Shown here one piece after another: positions 53,849 through 64,000 of a stretch of DNA of 64,000 nt (within the stretch, counting starts at the first letter, position 1; each line of letters starts with the position of its first letter). The notes beneath the pieces were generated by a model. That model had not been told where the DNA came from, ran no database searches, and worked only from the letters and a program-made list of their open reading frames with translations. The DNA comes from Methylobacterium aquaticum (lineage in GTDB: Bacteria > Pseudomonadota > Alphaproteobacteria > Rhizobiales > Beijerinckiaceae): assembly GCF_016804325.1 (NCBI RefSeq), contig NZ_CP043627.1:292001-356000 (forward strand). Direction: 5' to 3'. The position numbers and the translations under genes were made by a program.

Positions 53849-54511
53849 TCAGCGCGTCCCATACATCCGGTCGCCGGCATCGCCCAGGCCCGGCAGGATG
53901 TAGCCGTGCTCGTTCAGGTGGCTGTCGATCGAGGCGGTCCAGACCGGCACGTCCGGATGCGAGCCCTGGAACTTGGCGATCCCCTCGGGCGCGGCGAGCA
54001 GGCAGACGAAGCGCAGGTCGCGGGCGCCGCGCTCCTTCAGCCGGTCGACCGCGGCCACCGCCGAGTTCGCCGTCGCCAGCATCGGGTCGAGGACCAGCAC
54101 GGTGCGGTCGGCGAGGTCGGACGGGGCCTTGAAGTAGTATTCCACCGCCTCCAGCGAATCCGGATCGCGGTAGAGGCCGACATGGGCGACACGGGCCGAG
54201 GGCAGGAGCGACAGCATCCCGTCGAGGAAGCCGACGCCGGCGCGCAGGATCGGCGCCAGGACGAGCTTCTTGCCGGCGATCTGCGCGCCCTGCATCGTGA
54301 CCAGCGGGGTCTCGATCTCGACCGGCTCCAGCGGCAGGTCGCGGGTGACCTCGTAGGCCAGCAGCATCCCGATCTCGTTCAGGAGCTGGCGGAAGCCCTT
54401 GGTCGAGCGCGCCTTGTCCCGCATCAGGGTCAGCTTGTGCTGCACCAGCGGGTGGTCGACCACCGTGACCGGCGCCACCCCCGTCTCCCCGCGCGCACCC
54501 GCACCCTGCAT
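53849..54511 (-). CDS. upp: uracil phosphoribosyltransferase (UPRTase)
   Basis: A 220-residue enzyme making UMP from uracil and PRPP. It has [14 protein letters not shown] near the N-terminus, [50 protein letters not shown], the PRPP loop [26 protein letters not shown] and the uracil-binding C-terminus [20 protein letters not shown] 54511 is chosen (GGAG eight bases before, and it gives the usual length); longer in-frame starts up to 54664 exist. It is the last gene of a three-gene unit with URC4- and URC1-like genes, which makes it the counterpart of yeast URC6. Confidence 0.95.
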   Translation of the reverse strand: MQGAGARGETGVAPVTVVDHPLVQHKLTLMRDKARSTKGFRQLLNEIGMLLAYEVTRDLPLEPVEIETPLVTMQGAQIAGKKLVLAPILRAGVGFLDGMLSLLPSARVAHVGLYRDPDSLEAVEYYFKAPSDLADRTVLVLDPMLATANSAVAAVDRLKERGARDLRFVCLLAAPEGIAKFQGSHPDVPVWTASIDSHLNEHGYILPGLGDAGDRMYGTR

Positions 54512-54664
54512 CGCCGTCTCTCCGTTCACGATAACGTTCATACCATCGTGCCGTGTCATCGACACGTCGATGGCAGGGTGTCCGGCGCATCGGCGCCGGC
54601 GCCCGTTCGGGCTTGCCCGGCCCCCTCGAACGAATTCGTCCGAGGGGGCCGGGATATCGGTCAT

Positions 54665-55903
54665 TCAGAATACGGTGCCGTCGCTCGCGATCGCCAGCGG
54701 CGGCGCACCTTCCGGCCGCAAGGATCGGGCGAGCCGCCGGCCGGTGGCCCAGGTGCCGCCCTCCAGCACCTTGGCAAGCGGCAGGTCGGCCGGGTCCTCG
54801 ATCTCGAGCCGCTCGCGCACCAGGGGCGCCAGCCGGTCGAGGAGCGCCACGGTCAGCGCCCGCCACTCGACGACGAGGCGCGAGTCGACCGGGTGGGCCA
54901 TCTTCGCTTCTTCCGGCCGGCGCAGAGCCAGCACGCCGGTATCGAGGAAGAGGCCGCCGTTGCGGTATTCGGGCAGGCCGGTCAGGGCGTCGAGGCCGGT
55001 GACGCTCAGGCCCGCCTCCTCCAGCGGCTCCAGCAGCGAGTAGGCCAGCCACTGCGACAGCTTGTGGAACGGCACCAGCCCTTCCGTCGTCCCGGTGCCG
55101 CCGGCGAGCGGATGCCGCCAGGTGTCGCCGAGATCGACGCCGTCGAGGACGATGCGGCCGGGCCAGATCGGCCCGAGATGGGTCAGCAGCACCTCCAGCA
55201 CCGCCTCGGCGGCAACCGCGCCGTCCTGCGCCTTGGCCTTGATGCGGTCGAACAGGTAGCCGGGACGGGCATCCGGCCCGAAGCCGTCCGGATCGGCCGC
55301 CGCGACCTGGCCGAGGCGGTTGAGGAGCGCGGTGCGGCCGGACAGGCCGACGAGCGGATTGGTCGGCGAGACCTGGAAGCCGTCGGCGAGCTCCGCCTCG
55401 GTCAGGGTCGCCAGCGCCCGGGCGTCGGCCCGGAACGGATCTTCGGGAGCTGAGGAAAAGAGCCCGGACACGAACATGTCGAAGCTCGCCACCGCCAGCC
55501 CCTCGGAGCGGCCATAGGTCTCGCCGGTGCGGCCCTCCTCGTAGCGCCAGGTCGGGCCGGCGCCGGCGTCGAGCAGCACGCTCACCACCACGAGGTCGAA
55601 GGCGGCGCGGGCCTGATCGGCCGGGTCGTCGAAGGGGGCGGCGTGGACCAGGGAGCCCCAGCGCTCGAAGCCGCCGACCGAGAAGTGGCGCCAGCGGGCG
55701 TGATACGGGATGGCGAGGTCCGGATAGGCCTCGCGGATGGTCTCGACCACCGCATCGGCGCATGCGCCGAGACGGTCGAGGTCGACGACGAAATGGTCGA
55801 GCCGCCCGTCGAGCCCGGCCTTGAGCAGGGTCTCGGCGCGGGCGCGCACCGCCCGGGCCGAGAGCAGGCTGCGGGCGGTCGAAAACTCAGGCACGGGCAT
55901 CAT
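54665..55903 (-). CDS. URC4/urg3 family protein (DUF1688), uracil catabolism
   Basis: A 412-residue protein of the DUF1688 family. Conserved stretches are LGACADAVVETIREAYPDLAIPYHARWRHFSVGG, DLVVVSVLLDAGAGPTWRYEE, GRSEGLAVASFDMF and the C-terminal EYRNGGLFLDTGVLALRRPEEAK. Yeast URC4 is needed for uracil breakdown by the non-reductive URC pathway; the biochemical step is not established. It lies between the URC1-like and UPRTase genes, the very set that defines the pathway in Lachancea kluyveri. Confidence 0.9.
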   Translation of the reverse strand: MMPVPEFSTARSLLSARAVRARAETLLKAGLDGRLDHFVVDLDRLGACADAVVETIREAYPDLAIPYHARWRHFSVGGFERWGSLVHAAPFDDPADQARAAFDLVVVSVLLDAGAGPTWRYEEGRTGETYGRSEGLAVASFDMFVSGLFSSAPEDPFRADARALATLTEAELADGFQVSPTNPLVGLSGRTALLNRLGQVAAADPDGFGPDARPGYLFDRIKAKAQDGAVAAEAVLEVLLTHLGPIWPGRIVLDGVDLGDTWRHPLAGGTGTTEGLVPFHKLSQWLAYSLLEPLEEAGLSVTGLDALTGLPEYRNGGLFLDTGVLALRRPEEAKMAHPVDSRLVVEWRALTVALLDRLAPLVRERLEIEDPADLPLAKVLEGGTWATGRRLARSLRPEGAPPLAIASDGTVF

Positions 55904-55940
55904 CTCCAGGGGTATGTCGCGCGGGCGCCAAGAGGGGACA

Positions 55941-57191
<1,251 letters not shown>

Positions 57192-57436
57192 GCGGCCGCG
57201 CCGTCCTTCAACGGAGAAGGCTCCCCGCGGGGGCCGCGAGGAGCCTGTCGTGTGCTTGACCGGAACGAGGGTGGCCCAGCCGATTCGGCGCGTCAAGCTC
57301 AAGCCTGCGGCACCCGCGGCGCCGGGGGGGACGCACGGCGCTGATCGATGGTTGAGCGTCCTGCCCAAAGCTTGAACGGAGATCCCTTGGCGGAATTGCT
57401 TTGCCGGATCCGCTTTCGCCCGAGCCTTGACAGAGC

Positions 57437-58450
57437 TTGCCCCGCCACCGCATCGCGACGCCCGTGGCCTCCTCCTCCCCCCTTCTGCCGCCCGGCACCA
57501 CGGTCTGGCTGATCACCGACGGCAAGGCCGGCGACCTCGCGCCCTGCCGCGGTCTCGCCGCGGCGTTGGGCGTGGCGGCGCAGGAACGGGTGGTGACGCC
57601 GCGCCCGCCGTTTTCCTGGCTGGCCCCGCGGGGGCCGGCGGACCCGCGCGAGCGGGCGCTCGAGCCGCCCTTCCCCGATCTCGCCATCGCCACCGGCCGC
57701 CGGGCGGTGCCGGCGCTCCGGGCGGTCAAGCAGCGCTCCGGGGGCAGAACCTTCACGGTCTTCCTGCGCGATCCGCGCATCGGCCCCCGGGCGGCCGACC
57801 TGATCTGGGTGCCGGCGCACGATTCCTTGCGCGGCACGAACGTCATCGTCACCGAGACCGGCCCGCACCCGGTCTCGCCCGACCGCCTCGCCGCCGCGCG
57901 GCGCGATCCCGATCCGCGTCTCTCCGCCCTCCCCCGCCCTCGCGCCGCGGTGCTGGTCGGCGGCGACAGCAGGCACGGGCGCTTCTCGGACGAGGACGCG
58001 AAGGCCCTGCTCGCCGGACTGGAGCGCCTGGCCGGCGCGGCGAGCCTGATGATCACCGCCTCGCGCCGCACGCCCGACCCGGTGCGGGCGGCCTTGGCCG
58101 ATCTCGCCGGCCGGCATGGCGGCTTCTTCTGGGACGGCAGCGGCGAGAACCCCTATCTCGCCCTGCTGGCGCTCGCCGACACGATCGTGGCGACGGCCGA
58201 TTCGGCCAACATGGTGACGGAGGCCTGCGCCGCCGGCGTACCCGTCCAGTTGTTCGAGCCGCACAACCTCTATCGGCGCCATCACACGCTGTACGAGGCG
58301 CTGAAACGGCATGGAACTGTGCATCCTTTCACCGGACGGGTTGAACCGTTACGGTCCAAGCCCTTAGACATGACACTCGCGATCGCGCAGGCTGTGGCGA
58401 ATGCCTATATCGGGCATCGCGATGCGCTCGCCCGCCGGACGGCCCGCTGA
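57437..58450 (+). CDS. ELM1/GtrOC1-family protein (DUF1022)
   Basis: A 337-residue protein of the family named after plant mitochondrial fission factor ELM1. It shows VWLITDGKAGDLAPCRGLAAALG at the N-terminus, DLAIATGRRAVPALRAVK, RPRAAVLVGGDSRHGRFSDEDA and ATADSANMVTEACAAGVPVQLFEP, a nucleotide-sugar-transferase-like layout (GT-B fold). In bacteria these may be glycosyltransferase relatives. The start is uncertain: TTG 57437 is used, with GTG 57464 an alternative. Followed by trxB after 32 bases, possibly one transcript. Confidence 0.87.
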   Translation: MPRHRIATPVASSSPLLPPGTTVWLITDGKAGDLAPCRGLAAALGVAAQERVVTPRPPFSWLAPRGPADPRERALEPPFPDLAIATGRRAVPALRAVKQRSGGRTFTVFLRDPRIGPRAADLIWVPAHDSLRGTNVIVTETGPHPVSPDRLAAARRDPDPRLSALPRPRAAVLVGGDSRHGRFSDEDAKALLAGLERLAGAASLMITASRRTPDPVRAALADLAGRHGGFFWDGSGENPYLALLALADTIVATADSANMVTEACAAGVPVQLFEPHNLYRRHHTLYEALKRHGTVHPFTGRVEPLRSKPLDMTLAIAQAVANAYIGHRDALARRTAR

Positions 58451-58482
58451 GGGCTTGGTCGGCGGCAGCCCCGGAGATCCCT

Positions 58483-59475
58483 ATGTCCACGATGAAGCAG
58501 GCTCCCCAGCACGAGAAGCTCGTGATCGTCGGCTCCGGCCCGGCCGGATACACCGCCGCGATCTACGCCGCCCGCGCCATGGTCGAGCCGCTGCTGATCT
58601 CGGGCTTCCAGCCCGGCGGCCAGCTGATGATCACCACCGACGTCGAGAACTATCCGGGCTTCGCGCAAGCCGTCCAGGGCCCGTGGCTGATGGAGCAGAT
58701 GCGCGCCCAGGCCGAGCATGTCGGCACGCGGATCGTCTCGGAATACATCGCCAAGGTCGACCTGTCGCAGAGGCCCTTCCGGCTCGAGGCGGATTCCGGC
58801 GCGGTCTTCACCTGCGACGCGCTGATCATCGCCACCGGCGCCCAGGCGAAGTGGCTCGGCCTGCCCTCCGAGGCGAAGTTCCAGGGCTTCGGCGTCTCGG
58901 CCTGCGCCACCTGCGACGGCTTCTTCTTCCGGGGCAAGGAGGTCGTGGTGGTCGGCGGCGGCAACACCGCGGTCGAGGAGGCTCTGTACCTCGCCAATCT
59001 CGCCTCGAAGGTCACGGTGGTCCATCGCCGCGACAGCTTCCGGGCCGAGCGCATCCTGCAGGAGCGCCTGTTCAAGCATCCGAACGTCGAGGTGGTGTGG
59101 AACCACGCGGTGGAGGAGATCTGCGGCCGCGACAAGCCGGCCCCCTCGGTCACCCACCTGCGCCTGCGCGACACGGTCACGGGCGCGATCACCGAGCGCA
59201 AGGCCGACGGCGTGTTCATCGCCATCGGCCACCAGCCGGCGACGTCCGTCTTCGAGGGGCAGTTGCCGTTCCGGGCCGGCGGCTACCTGGAGGTGACGCC
59301 CGGCACCGCCATGACGGCAATCCCCGGCGTGTTCGCGGCCGGCGACGTGACCGACGACGTCTACCGGCAGGCGATCACCGCCGCCGGGATGGGCTGCATG
59401 GCCGCCCTCGAGGCGGAGAAGTACCTGGCCAACCTGGCGATCGGCGAACAGCCGCGCCAGGCCGCGGCCGAGTAG
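58483..59475 (+). CDS. trxB: thioredoxin reductase
   Basis: A 330-residue NADPH-dependent flavoenzyme that keeps thioredoxin reduced. FAD site GSGPAGYTAAIYAARA, redox pair Cys141 and Cys144 in ACATCDGFFF, NADPH site VVGGGNTAVEEALYLANL and the C-terminal FAD motif GVFAAGDVTDDVYRQAITAAGMG are all intact. The ATG is 58483 after cggaga. The LysR gene that follows on the same strand is the usual neighbour in alphaproteobacteria. Confidence 0.97.
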   Translation: MSTMKQAPQHEKLVIVGSGPAGYTAAIYAARAMVEPLLISGFQPGGQLMITTDVENYPGFAQAVQGPWLMEQMRAQAEHVGTRIVSEYIAKVDLSQRPFRLEADSGAVFTCDALIIATGAQAKWLGLPSEAKFQGFGVSACATCDGFFFRGKEVVVVGGGNTAVEEALYLANLASKVTVVHRRDSFRAERILQERLFKHPNVEVVWNHAVEEICGRDKPAPSVTHLRLRDTVTGAITERKADGVFIAIGHQPATSVFEGQLPFRAGGYLEVTPGTAMTAIPGVFAAGDVTDDVYRQAITAAGMGCMAALEAEKYLANLAIGEQPRQAAAE

Positions 59476-59585
59476 GAAGCGTGTACCGGGGCCGGGGATG
59501 AGCCCGGTCCCGGCCCTGTGGAGGATTCGCTCTGGTCCCACCGGCTCCTCGCGCCGGCCGGGGCTCTGGCGAGGGGTTGACGGCC

Positions 59586-60476
59586 GTGGACTGGGACAAG
59601 ATCCGGATTTTCCTCAACGTCGCCGAAGCCGGCAGCTTCACCAAGGCGGGCGACGATATCGGCCTCAGCCAGTCGGCGGTCAGCCGCCAGATCAGCGCCC
59701 TGGAGCGCGAGCTGAAGGCGCCGCTGTTCCATCGCCATGCCCGCGGGCTGATCCTGACCGAGCAGGGCGACCTCCTGTTCCGGGCCGCCCGGGACATGAA
59801 GATGCGGCTGGAAACCACCCGGGCCCGCCTCGTCGAGACGAGCGAGCGCCCCTCGGGCGACCTCAAGGTGACGACAACGGTGGGTCTGGGCACCGCCTGG
59901 CTCGCCCAGCGGGTCGCCGAGTTCCTCGACCTCCACCCGGATGTCCGCGTCGAGCTGATCCTGACCAACGAGGAACTGGACCTTGCCATGCGCGAGGCCG
60001 ACGTGGCGATCCGGCTGCGCCGCCCGGCCCAGCCGGACCTGATCCAGCGCCGTCTGTTCACCGTGCATTACCACGTCTTCGCCTCGCTCGAATACGTGAA
60101 GCGCTTCGGCGAGCCGAAGACGATCGACGACCTCGACAAGCATCGCCTGGTCTCGTTCGGCGGCGACCAGCCGTCCTACCTGATGGCGACCCACTGGCTC
60201 GCCACCGTCGGCCGCGAGGGGCGCGAGCACCGCACCATCCACTTCACGGTCAACAACATCTCGGCGCTCCAGCTCGCGGTCGAGACCGGCGCCGGCATCG
60301 GCATCCTGCCGGACTACGTCGCCGACGGGAACGAGCAGCTGGTGCAGGTGCTGCGCGACTACGAGATGCCGAACCTCGAGAGCTACCTCGTCTATGCCGA
60401 GGAGATGCGGACGGTCGCCCGCGTCCAGGCTTTTCGGGACTTCCTCGTCGCCAAGGCGCAGCGCTGGACGTATTGA
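59586..60476 (+). CDS. LysR family regulator, VtlR/LsrB-like
   Basis: A 296-residue regulator. The N-terminus, VDWDKIRIFLNVAEAGSFTKAGDDIGLSQSAVSRQI, is near-identical in style to VtlR/LsrB, which always lies beside trxB, and controls small RNAs or redox and envelope genes in Brucella and Sinorhizobium. The effector domain follows (LKVTTTVGLGTAWLAQRV, then GIGILPDYVADG). GTG 59586 is preferred over TTG 59577 because of gagggg nine bases before it. LsrB senses oxidants through cysteines, but no cysteine is seen here, so the signal may differ. Confidence 0.88.
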   Translation: MDWDKIRIFLNVAEAGSFTKAGDDIGLSQSAVSRQISALERELKAPLFHRHARGLILTEQGDLLFRAARDMKMRLETTRARLVETSERPSGDLKVTTTVGLGTAWLAQRVAEFLDLHPDVRVELILTNEELDLAMREADVAIRLRRPAQPDLIQRRLFTVHYHVFASLEYVKRFGEPKTIDDLDKHRLVSFGGDQPSYLMATHWLATVGREGREHRTIHFTVNNISALQLAVETGAGIGILPDYVADGNEQLVQVLRDYEMPNLESYLVYAEEMRTVARVQAFRDFLVAKAQRWTY

Positions 60477-60524
60477 GCGGGCAACGGCCTTCCCGCTTTG
60501 GGCAGGGGGCTGATCCGGGCAAAA

Positions 60525-60585
60525 GAAATGGCGCGGGACATCCCCTCTCTCCGCGGGCGGGGAGAGGGGAATCCAGCGCCATTTC
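60525..60585. repeat. nested palindromic intergenic repeat
   Basis: The outer arms GAAATGGCGC (60525-60534) and GCGCCATTTC (60576-60585) pair perfectly, enclosing CCCCTCTCTCCGCGGGCGGGGAGAGGGG (60542-60569), itself a hairpin. Related to the repeats at 9454-9760, 36274-36611 and 44380-44620. The rest of the 302-base gap after the LysR gene holds no gene apart from a degenerate IS-end-like motif (ggggacagccttgc near 60592). Confidence 0.7.
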
Positions 60586-60778
60586 TCGATCGGGGACAGC
60601 CTTGCGCCTCGCGCGATCGCCCCGAATTCACGAGGCGGAGGAGCACCCGCTGCCGTACCGGCAGGCAAGTGCTCGGGCGCACATATCGATCGTGAACCCG
60701 GGCGATGCCCTGACGTTGTCCTTGGGCAGAACCTGGAGATCACCTCCAGGTGCTTCGGACGATCGAAGGAGGCCTCAC

Positions 60779-60961
60779 ATGCGTTACCCGCATCTCGTCG
60801 CCGCCCTGTTCACGGTGGCCCTCGCCCCCGGCCCGCTGCTGGCGCAGACCGAGCCGCCGATGCGCGATCCCGCCGTCACCGGCTCCATCGCCCCCCGCGA
60901 GACCACCGGCGTCGGCCAGACCAAGCCCCGGGCGCGGCGCTCGGCCCCGATGCCGGCCTGA
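60779..60961 (+). CDS. small secreted protein, probably shortened by a one-base loss
   Basis: As written, 60 residues from ATG 60779, preceded by a strong ribosome site (gaaggagg). It has a Sec signal peptide (to about residue 22, PLLAQ|TE) and an Arg/Pro-rich mature part (PAVTGSIAPRETTGVGQTKPRAR). Directly after the TGA, another frame reads PELRERDRALQRHIDIGICTGCTE to a TAG at 61036-61038. One extra C in or near the run at 60945-60948 joins the two and gives an 85-residue protein ending in CTGC. I favour the longer product. Function unknown. Confidence 0.75.
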   Translation: MRYPHLVAALFTVALAPGPLLAQTEPPMRDPAVTGSIAPRETTGVGQTKPRARRSAPMPA

Positions 60962-61174
60962 CCCCGGAACTGCGCGAGCGCGACCGCGCGCTCCAGCGCC
61001 ACATCGATATCGGCATCTGCACCGGCTGCACCGAGTAGCCGTTACGTCGGACTCCGACGCATTAATCCGCTCTGCATTAGACGGAATGAGCGGTTGCGGG
61101 CGCGGCGGGCGGGTGACTAAACCGGCCGCAACCAGCCCGCTTCCAACCGGGCGCGGCACAGCAGGGAGAGCGCC

Positions 61175-63124
<1,950 letters not shown>

Positions 63125-63132
63125 TCGCGACG

Positions 63133-63162
63133 CCGGGGCCTCACGCCGGGCCCCGGCTCTTT
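63133..63162 (+). terminator. terminator or attenuator after acsA
   Basis: An eight-base-pair stem (CCGGGGCC and GGCCCCGG, loop tcacgccg) followed by ctcttt, nine bases past the acsA stop codon. It would separate acsA from the acetate permease genes. Confidence 0.55.
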
Positions 63163-63419
63163 AGTCCCGCGGGAGACGGTCGCATGTCTCAGACCTTCGT
63201 CGCATCGCGGGCATTTTCTCTCCCTTTGCGCTGGCATTCGCCAGAGAATCGCGTCATCGGGATTTTTGCGCCGCAGCAACCACGCCCGGCGCAAGCTGAA
63301 GCCTGACAAGACCAGGCATCCAGACAGATCGAAGCACCGGTTTCATCGTCCCGTGCCGCGTCCGGCGCGCCGCGGAACCGTGCCCGATCACAGAACAGAA
63401 ACATAAGGGAGGCCCGCCG

Positions 63420-63728
63420 ATGGCAGAGGCAGATACCGCACGGGTTCAGGCGAGCCCGACATTCCGCCGATTGGTGCAGGAACGCACCCGCTTCGCCTGG
63501 ATCCTGTCCGGTGCGATGCTGGCGATCTACCTCGTCTTCATCCTGCTCGTCGCCTTCGCGCATGGATTGATGGCGACGAAGGTCGGCTCCGGCGTGACCT
63601 CGCTGGGCATCGTGCTGGGCCTCGTCGTCATCGTCTCGGCCTTCGTGCTGACCGGCATCTACGTCGCGCGGGCCAATGGCCGCTTCGACGACCTGACCCG
63701 CGACCTGAACCGGGAGCTCGGCCGATGA
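63420..63728 (+). CDS. yjcH: DUF485 membrane protein (YjcH-like)
   Basis: A 102-residue inner-membrane protein with two helices ([21 protein letters not shown] and [25 protein letters not shown]) and a basic/acidic tail ([14 protein letters not shown]). DUF485 proteins are encoded immediately before the acetate carrier ActP in many bacteria, as here, where the stop overlaps the actP start (ATGA at 63725-63728). Role is presumed to be in assembly or function of the carrier. Confidence 0.92.
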   Translation: MAEADTARVQASPTFRRLVQERTRFAWILSGAMLAIYLVFILLVAFAHGLMATKVGSGVTSLGIVLGLVVIVSAFVLTGIYVARANGRFDDLTRDLNRELGR

Positions 63729-64000
63729 ACGCGCGCCGCATCGCCATCGTGGCGCTTCTCACCCTCGTCGGAGCCGGCGCGGCCTTGGCCGCCGGGCCGG
63801 ATCTCGGCGCCGTGCAGAAGCAGGCGACGAACTGGACCGCCGTCGTCATGTTCCTGCTCTTCGTGCTCGCCACGCTGGGCATCACCTACAAGGCCGCGTC
63901 GGGCTCGAAGTCGGCGGCGGACTTCTACGCCGCCGGCGGTGGCATCTCGGCCGGCCAGAATGCGCTGGCGATCGCCGGCGACTACATGTCGGCGGCCTCG
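63725..64000 (+). CDS. actP: cation/acetate symporter ActP, 5' part (cut by window end)
   Basis: The first 92 residues of a sodium:solute symporter family protein. It has a hydrophobic N-terminus with likely cleavable signal ([19 protein letters not shown]), then [22 protein letters not shown] and the family's [30 protein letters not shown], the start of the SSF core. ActP carries acetate and other short monocarboxylates into the cell with sodium. The overlap with yjcH and the nearby acsA support the name. Confidence 0.93.
   Translation, partial: MNARRIAIVALLTLVGAGAALAAGPDLGAVQKQATNWTAVVMFLLFVLATLGITYKAASGSKSAADFYAAGGGISAGQNALAIAGDYMSAAS

Noticed and set aside
54512..54664. Longer N-terminus for uracil phosphoribosyltransferase
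   Set aside because: The extension is not like the family, and ATG 54511 has a good ribosome site and gives the usual length.

Overview
The window is about 72% GC by eye and almost entirely coding. It looks like a chromosome fragment of an alphaproteobacterium in the order Hyphomicrobiales, most likely a Methylobacterium-like methylotroph. Pointers are a NepR-EcfG general-stress pair, a trxB gene followed by a VtlR/LsrB-like LysR gene, a PQQ alcohol dehydrogenase with a lanthanide-type active site, an ELM1-like protein, and many GC-rich palindromic intergenic repeats. No rRNA, phage or CRISPR array is seen; there is one tRNA-Ser(GCU) and one IS4-family element.

Layout. 1-3042: end of an aldehyde dehydrogenase, DUF779, moaC and moeA. 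3941-4791: nepR-ecfG. 4923-9453: small protein, alpha/beta hydrolase, and a large two-domain glycosyltransferase broken by one missing base. 9761-14332: cupin, then SCO1, Rieske protein, PQQ dehydrogenase and a small periplasmic protein. 14465-21907: chemoreceptor, acyl-CoA dehydrogenase, HSL-type hydrolase, DCC thiol protein, and a minus-strand set (deacetylase, small Cys protein, CobW GTPase). 22051-22142: tRNA. 22306-29003: DadA-like oxidase and a five-gene peptide ABC operon (oppA-B-C-D-F order) with a very large hairpin after oppA. 29129-34880: LysR, aminotransferase, DUF4112, an orphan YejE permease (frameshifted), a cupredoxin-like protein and a VOC protein. 34988-36273: the IS element. 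36612-43942: HIT, USP, MFS, ChaC, DUF2125, aminopeptidase P and a small SnoaL-like protein. 44795-51732: a one-direction cluster of a sulfonate-type binding protein, a complete cystine-type ABC importer, an MmgE/PrpD protein and a flavin monooxygenase, probably for scavenging organosulfur compounds. 52008-53457: a stress-type membrane protein with a textbook EcfG promoter, and a quinone oxidoreductase. 53849-57191: a three-gene uracil-catabolism operon of the URC type (URC1, URC4, UPRT). 57437-64000: ELM1-like protein, trxB, LysR, a small secreted protein, acetyl-CoA synthetase, DUF485 and the start of actP.

A recurring oddity is that five genes are interrupted, and a sixth probably shortened, by exactly one missing base, each in or beside a run of C or G. 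The direction is the same every time, which points to homopolymer undercalling in the assembly rather than to six independent mutations. The most interesting biology is the PQQ dehydrogenase/Rieske/SCO1 cluster (lanthanide-type active site but no vicinal cysteines), the URC operon, the organosulfur cluster, the EcfG promoter linked to the local EcfG gene, and RNA or DNA hairpins placed where they could control the ABC operon and the transposase.
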